The notes: generated by a model from the letters alone, not told the origin. Shown: positions 1 to 12,275, counted from the first letter of the stretch. The stretch: DNA of 64,000 bases from Corella eumyota (GCA_963082875.1 OY720102.1:7440001-7504000), one strand, 5' to 3'. Translations and numbers: made by a program.

Positions 1-2389
1 ATATAAACTCGTTATCTAAAATTTTTTAAATCTAAGTTTATAAATGTTAGGAATCACCGCATTTTTTCCATATCACAATATCAAATGTAATATAACAGGC
101 CCCATTTAAGCTAAAGTGATAAGATATTAGCTTAAATTGTTGTAAGGGGGACTCACAGATAAATGCATATTTGCTCTTAGATCTTATAAATAAATATCTT
201 ACTATTTGTGGTGTGTAATAATTTTAAAGAAAATAATTTTTAAAAGTAACTTTTAAGAAAACTTTAAAAATTACTACAGTATCATATTATCAAATGTAAT
301 ATAACACGTCCCCTTCAAGCTAAAGTCATAAGATATTTGCTTGAGTTGTTAAGTGGGGTTGACCCCACAAATATTTGCACATTCGCACTTACACCTTATA
401 AACAAATATCTTACTATTTGTGGTGCGTAATAATTTTAAAGAAAATGATTTTTAAAATTTAACATTTAAGGAAAATTTAAAAATTGTTATCGAACCTGTT
501 AACTTTTGTCAAATTATGCCTCCGTTGATATAAGTTCGTTATCTAAAAATTTTTAAATTTAAGTTTATAAATATTAGGAATTACCGTCTTTTTGCCGTTT
601 CATATTACCAAATGTAATATCACGCGTGCCTTTTAAGCTTAAGTCATAAGACATTAGATTAACTTGTTGGGGAGACCCTTCAGATAAATGTTCATTTGCT
701 CTTAGATCTTACAAATAAATATCTTACTATTCGTGGTGCGCAATAATTTTAAAGAAAATAATTTTAAAAATTTAACATTTAAGGAAATTTTCAAAATTAT
801 AACAGTATCATATTATCAAATGTAATATGACACGTCCTCTTATTACATTGTGACACGTCCTCTTCAAGCTAAAGTCAAAAAACATTAGCTTAAATTGTTG
901 TAGGAGGACGTGTCATAGTTTATAAATGTTAGGAATTACCGTATTTTTGCCGTATCATATTAACAAATGTAATATGACACGTCCTTTTCAACCTAAAGTC
1001 AAAAGACATTGGCTTAAATTGCTGTAGGAGGACCCTAGAGATAATTGCACATTTGCTTTTACATCTTATTAATAAATATCTTACTATTTGTGGTGGGTAA
1101 TAATTTTAAAAAAATAATTGTTGGAGGACCCTACAGATAATTGCACATTTGCTCTTACATTTTATAAACAAATATCTTACTATTTGTGGTGCGTAATAAT
1201 TTAAAAAAAATAAATTTTAAAAATTTTACTTTTTTTTTTTTTTTAAATTATTACGCACCACAAATAGTAAGATATTTATTTATAAGATGTAATAAAAAAT
1301 GTGCCATTATCTGTAGGGTCCCCCGTCACAACAATTTAAACTAATGTATTATGACTTTAGCTTAAAAGGGACGTGTTATATTACATTTGATATTGTGATA
1401 TGGAAAAAATGCGGTGATTCCTAACATTTATAAACTTAGATTTAAAAAATTTTAGATAACGAAATTATATAATCGGAAGAACAATTTAGCAAAAGTTAAC
1501 AGGTTCGATAAAATTTTTTAAATTTTCCATAAAAGTAAAATTTTTTAAATTTATTTTTTAAATTATTACGCACCACAAATAGTAAGATATTTATTTAAAA
1601 GATGTAAGAGCAAATGTACAATTATCTGTGGGGTCACCCTTCCTCCTCTCCCAACAATTTAAACTAATGTCTTATGACATTGGCTTAAAAGGGACGTGTT
1701 ATATTACATTTGATATTGTAATATGGTAAAAATGCGGTAATTCCTAACATTTAAAAACTTAGTTTTAAAAAAATTTATAATCGAACTGATATCAACAAAT
1801 GTGAAATTATCTGTGGGTTCCTCCCCCCCACACAACATTTAAAGCTGATGTCTTATGACTTTAGCTTGAAGGGGACGTGTCATATTACATTTGATAATAT
1901 AATACGGTAATAATATTTAAAGTTTCCTTAAAAGTTAAATTTTGGAAATTATTTTCTTTAAAATTATTACGCACCACAAATAGTAATATATTTATTTATA
2001 AGATGTAAAAGCAAATGTGCAAATATCTGTGGGGTTCCCCTTACAACAATCTAAGCCAATGTCTTTTGACTTTAGCTTGGAGGGGACGTGTCATATTACA
2101 TTTGATATTATGATACTTTTATAATTTTTAAAATTTCCTTAAAAGTTAAATAACTAAAATTATTTCCTTTAAAATTATTACGCACCACAAATAGTAAGAT
2201 ATTTATTTATAAGATCTAAAAGCAAATGTGCATTTATCTATGGGGACTCTCCAACAAGTTAAACTGATGTCTTATGACTTTAGGCTTAAAAGGGACGCGT
2301 CATATTACATTTGTTAATATAATACGGCAAAAAGACGATAATTTCTAACATTATTAAACCTAGATTTAAAAAAATTTAGATAACAAACT

Positions 2390-3545
2390 TATATCAACGG
2401 AAGAATAATTTAACAAAAGATGACATGTTCGATAATAATTTTTAAATTCCCATAAAATTTAAATTTTTAAAATTAATTTCTTTAAAATTATTACGCACCA
2501 CAAATAGTAAGATATTTATTTATAAGATCTAAGAACAAATGTGCATTTATACGTGGGTTCTCCCAACAAGATAAACTGATGTCTTATGACTTTAGCTTAA
2601 AAGGGACGTGATATATAACATTTGTTAATATGATACGGCAAAAATACGGTAATTCCTAACATTTATAAACTTTGGTTTAAAAAATTTTAGATAACAAACT
2701 TATATCAAGGGAGGCACAATTTGACAAATGTTAACAGGTTCGACAATAATTTTTAAAGTTTTCTTGAAAGTTAAATTTTTAAAATTGATTTCTTTAAAAT
2801 TATTACGCACCACAAATAGTAAGATATTTATTTATAAGATGTAAGAGCAAGTGTGTAATTTTCTGTGGGGTCCTCCTACTCAATAATTAAGCTAATGTCT
2901 TATAACTTTAGCTTGAAGAGGACGAGTCATATTACATTTGATAATATGATACGGTAATAATTTTTAAATTTTCCTATAAAGTTATATTATTAAAATTTTT
3001 TTTTAAATTATTACGCACCACAAATAGTAAGATATTTATTTATAAAATATTAGAGCAAATGTGCAATTATCTGTATGGTCCCCTCCTCAAAAATTTATAC
3101 TAATGTCGTATGACTTTTAACGCACCACAAATAGTAAGATATTTATTAATAAGATGTAAAAGCAAATGTGCAATTATCTGAGAAGCCCCACTACAACAAT
3201 TTAAGATAATGTCGTTTGACTTTAGCTTGAAGGTGACGTGTCATATTACATTTGACAATATGATACTGTTATAATTTTTAAAATTTTCTTAAAAGTTAAA
3301 TTTTTAAAATTATTTCCTTTAAAATTATTACGCACCACAAATAGTAAGATATTTATTTGTAAGATCTAAGAGCAAATATGCATTTATGTTTGGGTCCCCC
3401 CTACAACAATTTAAGCTAATGTCTTATGACTTTAGCTTGAAGGGGACGTGTCATATTACATTTGATAATATAATACGAAAATAATATTTATAGTTTTCTT
3501 AAAAGTTAAATTTTTAAATTTATTTTCTTTAAAATTATTACGCAC
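2390..3545 (+). repeat. Higher-order repeat block, copy A
   Basis: A multi-unit block repeated at ~3963-5115. Five consecutive cores (near 2491, 2804, 3012, 3121, 3331) recur at an almost constant offset of 1573 bp, including the unusual truncated unit where an extra core begins only ~110 bp after the previous one. Single-base differences are spread along the block, so the duplication is older than the newest repeats but younger than the array as a whole. Confidence 0.85.
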
Positions 3546-3962
3546 CACAAATAGTAAGATATTTAATTATAAGTTGTTAGAGTAAATGTGTTTTTATCTG
3601 TGGGGTCACCCTCCAACAATTTAAGCATATGTCTTATGACTTTAGCTTTAAGGGGACGTGTTATATTTCGTTTGATAATATGATACGGTAATAATATTTA
3701 AAGTTTCCTTAAAAGTTAAATTTGTAAAATTATATTTCTTTAAAATTATTACGCACCACAAATAGTAAGATATTTATTTATAAGATGTAAGAGCAAATGT
3801 GCAATTTTCTGTGGGTTCCCTCTCACAACAATTTAAACTAATGTCTTATGACTTTAGCTTAAAAGGGACGTGTTATATTACATTTGATATTGTGATATGG
3901 TAAAAATGCGGTAATTCCTAACATTTATAAACTTAGATTTAACAAAAACTTATAATCGAACT

Positions 3963-5115
3963 TATATCAACGGAAGAATAATTTAACAAAAGTTAACATG
4001 TACGATAATAATTTTTAAATTCCCATAAAATTTAAATTATTAAAATTATTTTTTTTTAAATTGTTACGCACCACAAATAGTAAGATATTTATTTATAAGA
4101 TCTAAGAACAAATGTGCATATATACGTGGGTTCTCCCAACAAGATAATCTAATGTCTTATGACTTTAGCTTAAAAGGGACGTGTCATATAACATTTGTTA
4201 ATATGATACGGCAAAAATACGGTAATTCCTAACATTTATAAACTTTGGTTTAAAAATTTTTAGATAACAAACTTATATCAAGGGAGGCACAATTTGACAA
4301 ATGTTAACAGGTTCGACAATAATTTTTAAAGTTTTCTTGAAAGTTAAATTTTTAAAATTGATTTCTTTAAAATTATTACGCACCACAAATAGTAAGATAT
4401 TTGTTTATAACATGTAAGAGCAAGTGTGTAATTATATGTGTGGTCCTCCTACTCAACAATTAAGCTAATGTCTTATAACTTTAGCTTGAAGAGGACGTGT
4501 CATATTACATTTGATAATATGATACGGTAATAATTTTTAAATTTTCCTTTAAAGTTATATTATTAAAATTTTTTTTTTAATTATTACGCACCACAAATAG
4601 TAAAATATTTATTTATAAGATATTAGAGCAAATGTGCAATTATCTGTATGGCCCCCTCCTCAAAAATTTATACTAATGTCGTATGACTTTTAACGCACCA
4701 CAAATAGTAAGATATTTATTAATAAGATGTAAAAGCAAATGTACAATTATCTGAGAAGCCCCCCTACAACAATTTAAGATAATGTCGTTTGACTTTAGCT
4801 TGAAGGGAACGTGTCATATTACATTTGACAATATGATACTGTTATAATTTTTAAAATTTTCTTGATAGTTAAATTTTTAAAATTGTTTCCTTTAAAATTA
4901 TTACGCACCACAAATAGTAGATATTTATTTATAAGATCTAAGAGCAAATATGCATTTATGTTTGGGTCCCTCCTACAACAATTTAAGCTAATGTCTTATG
5001 ACCTTAGCTTGAAGGGAACGTGTCATATTACATTTGATAATATAATACGAAAATAATATTTATAGTTTTCTTAAAAGTTAAATTTTTTAATTTATTTTCT
5101 TTAAAATTATTACGC
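3963..5115 (+). repeat. Higher-order repeat block, copy B
   Basis: Partner of the block at ~2390-3545, offset 1572-1574 bp. The same order of long, short, truncated and short units is kept. Similarity drops after the core near 5112, where the downstream unit is of the long type in this copy and of the short type in the other. Confidence 0.85.
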
Positions 5116-6840
5116 ACCACAAATAGTAAGATATTTATTTATAAGATGTAAGAGCAAATGTGCAATTATCTGCGGGGTCCCTTTCTCAACAACTTAAACT
5201 AATGTCTTATGACTTTTGTTTAAAAGGGACGTGTTATATTACATTTGGTATTGTGATATGGTAAAAATGCGGGAATTCCTAACATTTTCAAACCTAGATT
5301 TAAAAAAATTTAAATAACGAACTTATATCAATGGAAGAATAATTTAACAAAAGTTAACATGTTCGATAATAATTTTTAAATTTCCATAAAATTTAAATTG
5401 TTAAAATTATTTTCTTTAAAATTATTACGCACCACAAATAGTAATATATTTATTTATAAGATGTAATAGCAAATGTGCAATTATTTGTGGGTTCCTGGGT
5501 TCCTGGGTTCTCCCCCACCCCACACAATTATTATGACTTTAGCTTGAAGAGGACGTGTCATATTACATTTGATAATATAATACGGTAATAATATTTAAAG
5601 TTTTCTTAAAAGTTAAATTTTTAAAATTATTTTTTTTATATTATTACGCACCACAAATAGTAAGATATTTATTTATTAGATGTAAGAAAAAATGTGCAAT
5701 TATATGTGCGGTCCCCCTTACAACAATTTAAGCTAATGTCTTATAACTTTAGCTTGAAGCGGACGTGTCATATTACATTTGGTAATATATTACGGTAATA
5801 ATATTTAAAGTTTCCTTAAAAGTTAAATTTTTAAAATTATTTTTTTTATATTATTACGCACCACAAATAGTAAGATATTTATTTATAAGATGTAAGAGCA
5901 AATGTGCAATTTTATGTAGGGTCACCCAACACAACAATTTAAACTAATGTCTTATGACTTTAGCTTAAAAGGGACGTGTTATATTACATTTGATATTGTG
6001 ATATGGTAAAAATGCGGTAATTCCTCACATTTATAAACTTGGATTTAAAAAAATTTATAATCGAACTGATATCAACGGAAGAACAATTTAACAAAAGTTA
6101 ACATGTTCGATAATAATTTTTAAAGTTCCATAAGAGCAAAATATTTAAAATTAGTTTTTTTTTAAATTGTTACGCACCACAAATAGTAAGATATTTATTA
6201 ATAAGATGTAAAAGCAAATGTGCAATTATCTGTGGGGTCCCACCTACAACAATTTAGACTAATGTCTTTTGAGTTTAGCTTGAAGGGGACGTGTCATATT
6301 ACATTCGATAATATGATACTGTTATAATTTTAAAAATTTATATTACGTTTGATCATATGATACGTTAATAATATTTAAAGTTTCCTTAAAAGTTAAATTT
6401 TTAAAATTATTTTCTTTAAAATTATTAGGCACCACAAATAGTAAGATATTTATTTATAAGATGTAAGAGCAAATGTGCAATTATCTGTAAAAGAGCAATC
6501 ATCAGAAAATTTAAAAATTATTACCGTATCATATTATCAATTTTCGTTAAATTGTTCTCCCGTTTATATAATTCCGTTATCTAAAATTTTTTAAATCTAA
6601 GTTTATAAATGTTATAAATTACCGCATTTTTACCATATCACAATATCAAATGTAATATAACACCATTTTAAGCTAAAGTCATAAGACATTAGTTTAAATT
6701 GTTAGGGGGTGACCCTACAGATAATTGCACGTTTACTCTTACATCTTATAAATAAATATCTTACTATTTGTTGTGCGTAATGATTTTAAAAAAAAATAAA
6801 TTTAAAAATTTAACTTTTAAGGAAACTTTAAATATTACTA

Positions 6841-7649
6841 GATTTATTGGATAAATAAAATATGGCTCGAAATCATTTGATCATTTTTAAAATTAATCTC
6901 TATTAGTAAATAAAGTTATGCATAAACATTACTTTATTAAGATTATTAACTAAATAAATAAATCAAATATTACGTATTTAATTGTTGTTAGACTAAAAAC
7001 GTATTAAATTATTAAACTAAGAAAATTTTAGAACAAAATTATTTTAAAAGTTATAAAATATCAATCTTTAACTTTTCAATCAACAAACAAGTAATTAAAT
7101 ATACTTAACAAACATAAATTAATTTTTTTACCCAGTTTTAAGTTGTTGATATCTAAATATACATTAGACAAAGTTTTGAATGCCTAGAATTGATTTTTAA
7201 TTTTTAATAAATAAACAAGCGTTTAAATATAATAAATAAACAAAAATTATTTTTTAAATATGTTTTTTAATTACTGAAATTATGAAGTACATTATACTAA
7301 ATTTTGAATGCTTAATATTAAACTTTAATTTTGAATAAACAAACAAGAATTTAAATATAAAAAACAAACAAAAATTAAATTTTTAATCCATTTTTGACTT
7401 TATAATGTTATAATATATACCTGACCAAAATTAGAAAACCTAATAACGATTCCTAAATTTTAATAAATAAACACCTATTTTTTTTAGTAATAAGTAATAT
7501 TTAAATTATCAAAATAGGAGGGTTGGAACACGATATAAAAATAAACAACTTATTAAAATTTTGAAGATTTATATACACAAAATCAAAAGTTATTCGATTT
7601 CAAAATTCGGATTAGTAAGAATAAAAATAAAAATAATAATAAATATACG
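6841..7649. other. AT-rich gene-free stretch
   Basis: Low-complexity A/T-rich sequence with many in-frame stops on both strands. I see no gene, splice pattern, SINE or inverted repeat. Short phrases such as 'aataaacaaacaag' recur around 7080, 7210 and 7335, suggesting a very decayed repeat with spacing of about 125 bp. Confidence 0.6.
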
Positions 7650-7800
7650 GACAATAACAATATGTTTCGAAATCTAAGATTTCGAACCATAATAAGTATA
7701 AAGACAATAACAATATGTTTCGAAATCTAAGATTTCGAACCATAATAAATATAATGACAATAACAATATGTTTCGAAATCTAAGATTTCGAACCATAATT
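7650..7800. repeat. 53-bp minisatellite with a perfect stem-loop in each copy
   Basis: Three copies start at 7650, 7703 and 7756, exactly 53 bp apart. Each contains TTCGAAATCT, one base, then AGATTTCGAA: a perfect 10-bp inverted repeat with a 1-base centre. Differences between copies lie in the AT linker, while the stem is unchanged. Confidence 0.93.
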
Positions 7801-8717
7801 AATGTATAACAACATATGCTTCGTAATGTCATATTACGTAAAATTATCGTTTTGTAAAACGAACCAACGAAAAAAATGTTAAAAATATTAGTTTGAATAA
7901 AAATTAATAAAAAAATTGGCTGTATGCTAATTAATGTAATTTAAACCGGATACCAGCACCACGAAATGGTATCAAGTAAATTGTAATGTCAACAATTGCC
8001 GTTGAGTAATTTTGTTGATAATAAAATATTAATGTTCAGGAACATATTTGTTTACTTTTACAACCGCCATAAATACCGGCAGTCGGGTTATTAAAAAAAT
8101 GCTAAGAATTTTAAACTAGAAGTCGACTTTACAAAACGACCTGTAGTTGTACTTGCTGATTAACCGTGCGGTAAGTAGTTTTATTACCGCATTATTCAGA
8201 ACTTGTATACGTTAAGGTTAAGTAGCGTGTTTAGTTAGACTTGTTATGATGTAAAAAAAATTAAGCAGCAGTTAGATAGCTCAAATCTTAGCTAATAATG
8301 ACTCTATAAAAGAATCAGTTTAGTATCAAACCTTGGTCCGTCGTCTAATTTTCGATATAAAAACCGGGTGCTGCATTTTATTGGCAAGTAGCCTATATAA
8401 AATGGTTTTATTTTTTCTCAAGATAATAAGTTGGATAAGTCTTATATGCGTTTTACTTTTTTGTTTGCTCTAACGTTACAAAACTTGTTTACAATTACTT
8501 AGTTAACGTGCTCTTGCGTTGTCATGTAAATAAAATTCCGCTTTTGTTAATAATTGCTTTAACAGATAAGCATGTTGCGTCATAATCCATTTTCAATTTG
8601 TTTACTATAGAGTAGTTAATATTTAGTAATATGAAATATAGTTTTGAATAATAAAATAACAATTACAGGCAATAGGATATCTAAAACAATCGCAGAACAA
8701 CAAGAAACATTTGCAGG
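7801..8717. other. Upstream region of the SLC35G-like gene with several inverted repeats
   Basis: No coding region. Several different stem-loops follow the 53-bp minisatellite: CGTAAT..ATTACG near 7822-7838, CGTTTT-gt-AAAACG near 7849-7862, GATACCA..TGGTATC near 7949-7973, and TGCGGTAA (8167-8174) paired with TTACCGCA (8184-8191). The last ~50 bases before 8718 hold a pyrimidine-poor 'attacag' that could act as a splice or trans-splice acceptor (AG at 8667-8668). Confidence 0.6.
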
Positions 8718-9811
8718 ATGCCTACAAAACGAGATAGAATAATCGGGCTAAGTTGTGCCCTAGTAGCAGCTGTAACATTTGCCGGTGGTGGAATTTTACT
8801 AGTCTTTGGTTTAAATAAAGGTTCAACGCCTGCACAGGCAGCTTTGATCCAGTTTGCCACGCAATTTCTAGTGCTGTTGCCTGCTTTGACAGCTCGAAAA
8901 ACTAACATACTAGGACACACGAACGAAACGTTTCTGATTTTACTGATACGAGGCTTTTTCGGCGCGATTGGTGTAGTGTTTGTGACCATGGCGTACATGA
9001 AATTGCCCCTTGGAACTGCTATGATTATCATAAACACATACTGCGTATTCTCCGGGCTTCTGGCTTGCCTTTTTCTGACAGGTTAGTATTTGCCAATACT
9101 CGTTTATAGCAGCTTGCCATGTATGCAAAGTTATCTGAAAAGCCCGTGCGCCAAATGATTAATTTACACTTAAATTCTGAAAACCACAGACGTTGGTATT
9201 TTTTACTGATAACAATTTTCTAATAACCGAAATTAAATTTTTGTTTGTTAGAGGCATGTGGAATCTTCGAAGTATTGGTCACCATAGTGACACTGATAGG
9301 AATTGTTTTTATAGCCCAGCCGCCGATGCTTTTCGGTTATTCTGCAAATGAATCTTTCGGAGATGCCAGTGTAGTCGACCGAGTTGTTGGAGTTTGTTTG
9401 GCACTGGCAGGGGCCGTTGTAACATCAATTGTCATGGTGTTGATAAGAAAGATGGGCTTAAAAGTGCACTTTACTCTGTCAGGGTTTTACTTTGCATGGG
9501 AAGGTGTTGTTATCTGTATTATTTATTTATATTGCGCCGGCGAACTATACATACCCTGCTTAAACGTGTTTTTACATTTGTTCGGCGTTGGTTGCATATT
9601 GTTTGTTAGCCAGATTCTTTTGACTGTAGCCCTACAGTACGAAAACGCTGGGCCGGTAGCTCTTGTAAAAACTACGCAAGGAATATTTGCATTTATATTG
9701 GAATATATCTTTTTAGGAACTGTACCAAACCTATTTGCTATTGTAGGCTCAGCTATTGTGTTTACCTCTTCGTCAGTTCTTATCATAAGAAATATTAGGA
9801 ACGTTACGTAA
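8718..9811 (+). CDS. SLC35G-like EamA/DMT membrane transporter (2 exons)
   Basis: Multi-pass carrier of the drug/metabolite transporter superfamily, closest by eye to vertebrate SLC35G (TMEM20/22-type) proteins; the substrate is not known. Exon 1 is 8718-9081 and exon 2 is 9252-9811. The intron has donor G|GTTAGT and acceptor TTAG, and the split codon gives Glu122. The product is 307 residues, close to the usual 300-370. Two EamA halves are visible: residues ~8-120 (motif RGFFGAIGVVF, then LPLGTAMIIINTY) and ~160-300 (ALVKTTQGIFAFILEYIFLG). About ten hydrophobic segments fit the family. The ATG at 8718 is the first in frame and lies 50 bases after a possible acceptor, so trans-splicing to a leader is plausible but unproven. 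A polyadenylation signal AATAAA lies at about 9966. Confidence 0.86.
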
Positions 9812-10370
9812 TATTTTGTTGTACAAAAATTATCGTTGGTTTTTCTAGGTACATTAATCAAGGGCGAACAACAACGTTGATTTGTTAATTGCAAGTTTAG
9901 GTAATGAAACATTAAGTAGTTGTAGGATGAAAATCTTAAGAAATTTTTTTTATTTATTGTTTAATAATAAAATATTCAAGTTTGTTTTTTTAATAAAAAA
10001 ATATGTCTCAAGTTTCTAAGGACTGCATTATTTTGTTCCAAGTGAAATATTTATTTTCAAATATAACAGAATTGTTTATTAGGGCTCACGACAACTTTAT
10101 TTAAAGTTGGTTTTATATATCATTAAAATTAAATAAAATGCCACAAGTCAGAAATTAAATAAACTGTCACAAGTCGGGTAACTCGTTGAGTGTTAACACA
10201 CTACTGTCACGTTGTTTGTTTTTTAGTTGTTGCTGAACTTACAAAACGTTAAGGCTCGTCTTTTTGCATTTTTATCTGTTTATGTAAGGGTTTTAGTGTT
10301 TGTGTGTTCATTAAAGCAAGATTAAAGTAAAAATTTGTACTTTTCGTTTTTTCGCATTTCTTATTTGATT
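9812..10370. other. 3' UTR of SLC35G-like gene and IDUA upstream region
   Basis: Contains AATAAA near 9966 and a second candidate near 9990 for the upstream gene. The sequence TTTTAG at ~10291-10296 and ATTAAAG near 10311 are possible acceptors before the IDUA start. No open frame of note; the 129-codon minus-strand frame here is a shadow of the transporter. Confidence 0.55.
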
Positions 10371-12275
10371 ATGAATGTATTAAACCTCTTACCTACTACA
10401 TTTATGTTGTGCCTTCAAGTTTTTTATTGTTCCGGCTTTTCTACAAATTATAATAACTCAATATATCAAATTAACGTTTTTCCATCAAAAACATTTGCAA
10501 AACTGGATCATTTTTGGGAAAGCACCGGATTATGCCCACCTTTGCCCCATAGCGACCCAACGTTTCTACTCTCTGATGACATAAAACAAAATTTGTTGTT
10601 AGTTTCTTCAGTACCGCATCGTGGCATTAAACAAGTTCGAATCCATTGGTTGCTGGACTTAATTAAACGGGAAAAAAATTCATATGATTTTTCAAAACTC
10701 GATAAGTTGGTCGATTTTTTTTTCAAGAACGACATTTATTTGGGCTTTGAATTAATGGGAAGCCCCTCTCAATATTTCACGAATTTTGACAATATGGATC
10801 AAGTATTAAAGTTTAAAGAGTTAGTAAAATCAGTTGCAAATCGGTATGTAAATCTTTACGGTATTGAATATGTGTCGAAATGGAATTTCGAAACATGGAA
10901 TGAACCTGATCATCTGGATTTCGATAATGTTACGATAACAGTACCTGGATTCTTAAAATATTACGATGCCTGCTCTGTGGGATTACTGGAAGTCGATGCT
11001 AAATTAAGATTTGGTGGCCCTGGTGGTTCTTGCAAGAATTATTCTAAGAGGTGTTGGGCATTATTAAATCATGTTGTAAACGGAAAAAACTACATCACTG
11101 GAAAAAAGGGTAGTAGAATGGATTACATTTCAATCCATAAAAAAGGGTCTGGTTTTGCAAAAAATATTCTGTCCACCGAACTTAAAACAGTCGACACCAT
11201 TTTCTCAAATTTTCCAGAATTAAAGTCCAAGGATATTTACAATGACGAAGCAGACCCTTTGGTTGGCTGGAGTAAGCCACAGTGGTGGAGAAGTGATGTA
11301 ACTTATGCTGCATTGGTAGTCAAAGTTATTGCCGAGCATCAGTATGGTATATTAGCAAACGATTCTCGGAAAGGGATTCGATACAAATTGTTAAGCAACG
11401 ATAACGCATTTTTAAACTTTGCCCCTTATTATTTTACCCAACGAACTTTGAATGCACGTTTTCAAATAAATAACACTAATCCAAAGTATGTTCATTTTGT
11501 AAGGAAACCCATTTTAGCAGTCATGGGTTTACTTTCAAAATTAGGCGACATCCAGATTGTATCTACTTCAATAGAAAATAGTATTACCATTGGACATATA
11601 GCTTCTCGGAACTCTGAAAGCAAAGCATTAGAGCTTGCTGTTTTAATTTACAACAGCGCTGATTCACAGCCAGTTGCAAATATATCTGAAGTGCTTGTAA
11701 CCGTGAATGAACTTACCACTATGGGTGTTGCACAAAATTTAAGATCGGTTACTTGCAATCTAAACAATTACGTCACCAACCCATATGCTTTATGGAAGAA
11801 AATGGGATCTCCAGTGTTTCCAAATCCAGAACAGCTTGCCAAACTACATTCAGTTGAAGAACCACAGTGTAGTGACCCTGTCCTAGTTAAGGCAGAAACT
11901 TTAAAGAGTTATAAAGTTCACCTGCAGCTTCCTTTGCCTGGCGTGGCCTTGCATATGTTATGTGAGAAACCGAAGACTCAACTCCAAAGCCCAATAAGTG
12001 TTCAAGTCTACAACATAACTTTTAACCAAGTTCTAATTAGTTGGAAAGACAAGCAAATTGACACTAAATGCATACAAACTTATGTTGTTGAGTTTTCTCC
12101 GACTAACAAAGCTAAAAGTTTTAAAAGCATTAACCCTTACAAAATCATATTTAATTCATTCATATATATTGTTGACAATGCACTTGGCAATATGACTTTG
12201 GGCTGGTATAGAGTTAAAGTTATCGATTTTTGGGATAGGCATAGCCCCTATTCTAACAAAGTTTACTTTAAATAG
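10371..12275 (+). CDS. IDUA: Alpha-L-iduronidase, lysosomal glycoside hydrolase family 39
   Basis: Predicted lysosomal enzyme that removes terminal alpha-L-iduronic acid from dermatan and heparan sulfate. The open frame extends upstream of 10371 without an ATG; the first ATG (10371) gives 634 residues, against 653 in human, and starts with a hydrophobic signal peptide (about residues 1-24). The GH39 barrel shows both catalytic glutamates: acid/base Glu178 in WNFETWNEPD and nucleophile Glu293 in YNDEADPLVGWS, each in the same context as the human enzyme. The C-terminal ~90 residues, from SVQVYNITFNQVLISW onward, match the fibronectin-III-like domain of IDUA. It is single-exon here while vertebrate IDUA has many introns, so it may be a retrocopy or a case of intron loss; the frame is intact. 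NDUFS8 follows 256 bp downstream on the same strand. Confidence 0.96.
   Translation: MNVLNLLPTTFMLCLQVFYCSGFSTNYNNSIYQINVFPSKTFAKLDHFWESTGLCPPLPHSDPTFLLSDDIKQNLLLVSSVPHRGIKQVRIHWLLDLIKREKNSYDFSKLDKLVDFFFKNDIYLGFELMGSPSQYFTNFDNMDQVLKFKELVKSVANRYVNLYGIEYVSKWNFETWNEPDHLDFDNVTITVPGFLKYYDACSVGLLEVDAKLRFGGPGGSCKNYSKRCWALLNHVVNGKNYITGKKGSRMDYISIHKKGSGFAKNILSTELKTVDTIFSNFPELKSKDIYNDEADPLVGWSKPQWWRSDVTYAALVVKVIAEHQYGILANDSRKGIRYKLLSNDNAFLNFAPYYFTQRTLNARFQINNTNPKYVHFVRKPILAVMGLLSKLGDIQIVSTSIENSITIGHIASRNSESKALELAVLIYNSADSQPVANISEVLVTVNELTTMGVAQNLRSVTCNLNNYVTNPYALWKKMGSPVFPNPEQLAKLHSVEEPQCSDPVLVKAETLKSYKVHLQLPLPGVALHMLCEKPKTQLQSPISVQVYNITFNQVLISWKDKQIDTKCIQTYVVEFSPTNKAKSFKSINPYKIIFNSFIYIVDNALGNMTLGWYRVKVIDFWDRHSPYSNKVYFK

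Larger units (their letters stand above)
1..6840. repeat. AT-rich tandem/inverted satellite-like array
   Basis: About 28 copies of a near-invariant core that starts TTACGCACCACAAATAGTAA. Core spacing clusters at about 210 and about 313 bp; the long form carries an extra ~103-bp segment. Copies lie on the minus strand from 1 to ~1230 (cores near 209, 421, 735, 1091, 1187), on the plus strand from ~1240 to ~6480 (22 cores, the first near 1250 and the last near 6425), and on the minus strand again from ~6490 to 6840 (core near 6770). There is no credible coding frame; the 64-codon open frame at 4862 is simply repeat sequence. The family is not recognised. Copies vary from nearly identical to clearly diverged, so the array is not freshly homogenised. 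Confidence 0.93.

Noticed and set aside
1249-6470. CRISPR-like pattern of regular cores with spacers
   Set aside because: The 'spacers' are themselves related copies of one unit, core spacing is 110-400 bp, copies occur in both orientations, and the context is eukaryotic.
8681-9037. 118-codon minus-strand open frame
   Set aside because: Complement of SLC35G-like exon 1; low-complexity translation with no family resemblance.
9394-9912. Open frames of 71 and 129 codons on either strand
   Set aside because: Shadows of SLC35G-like exon 2.
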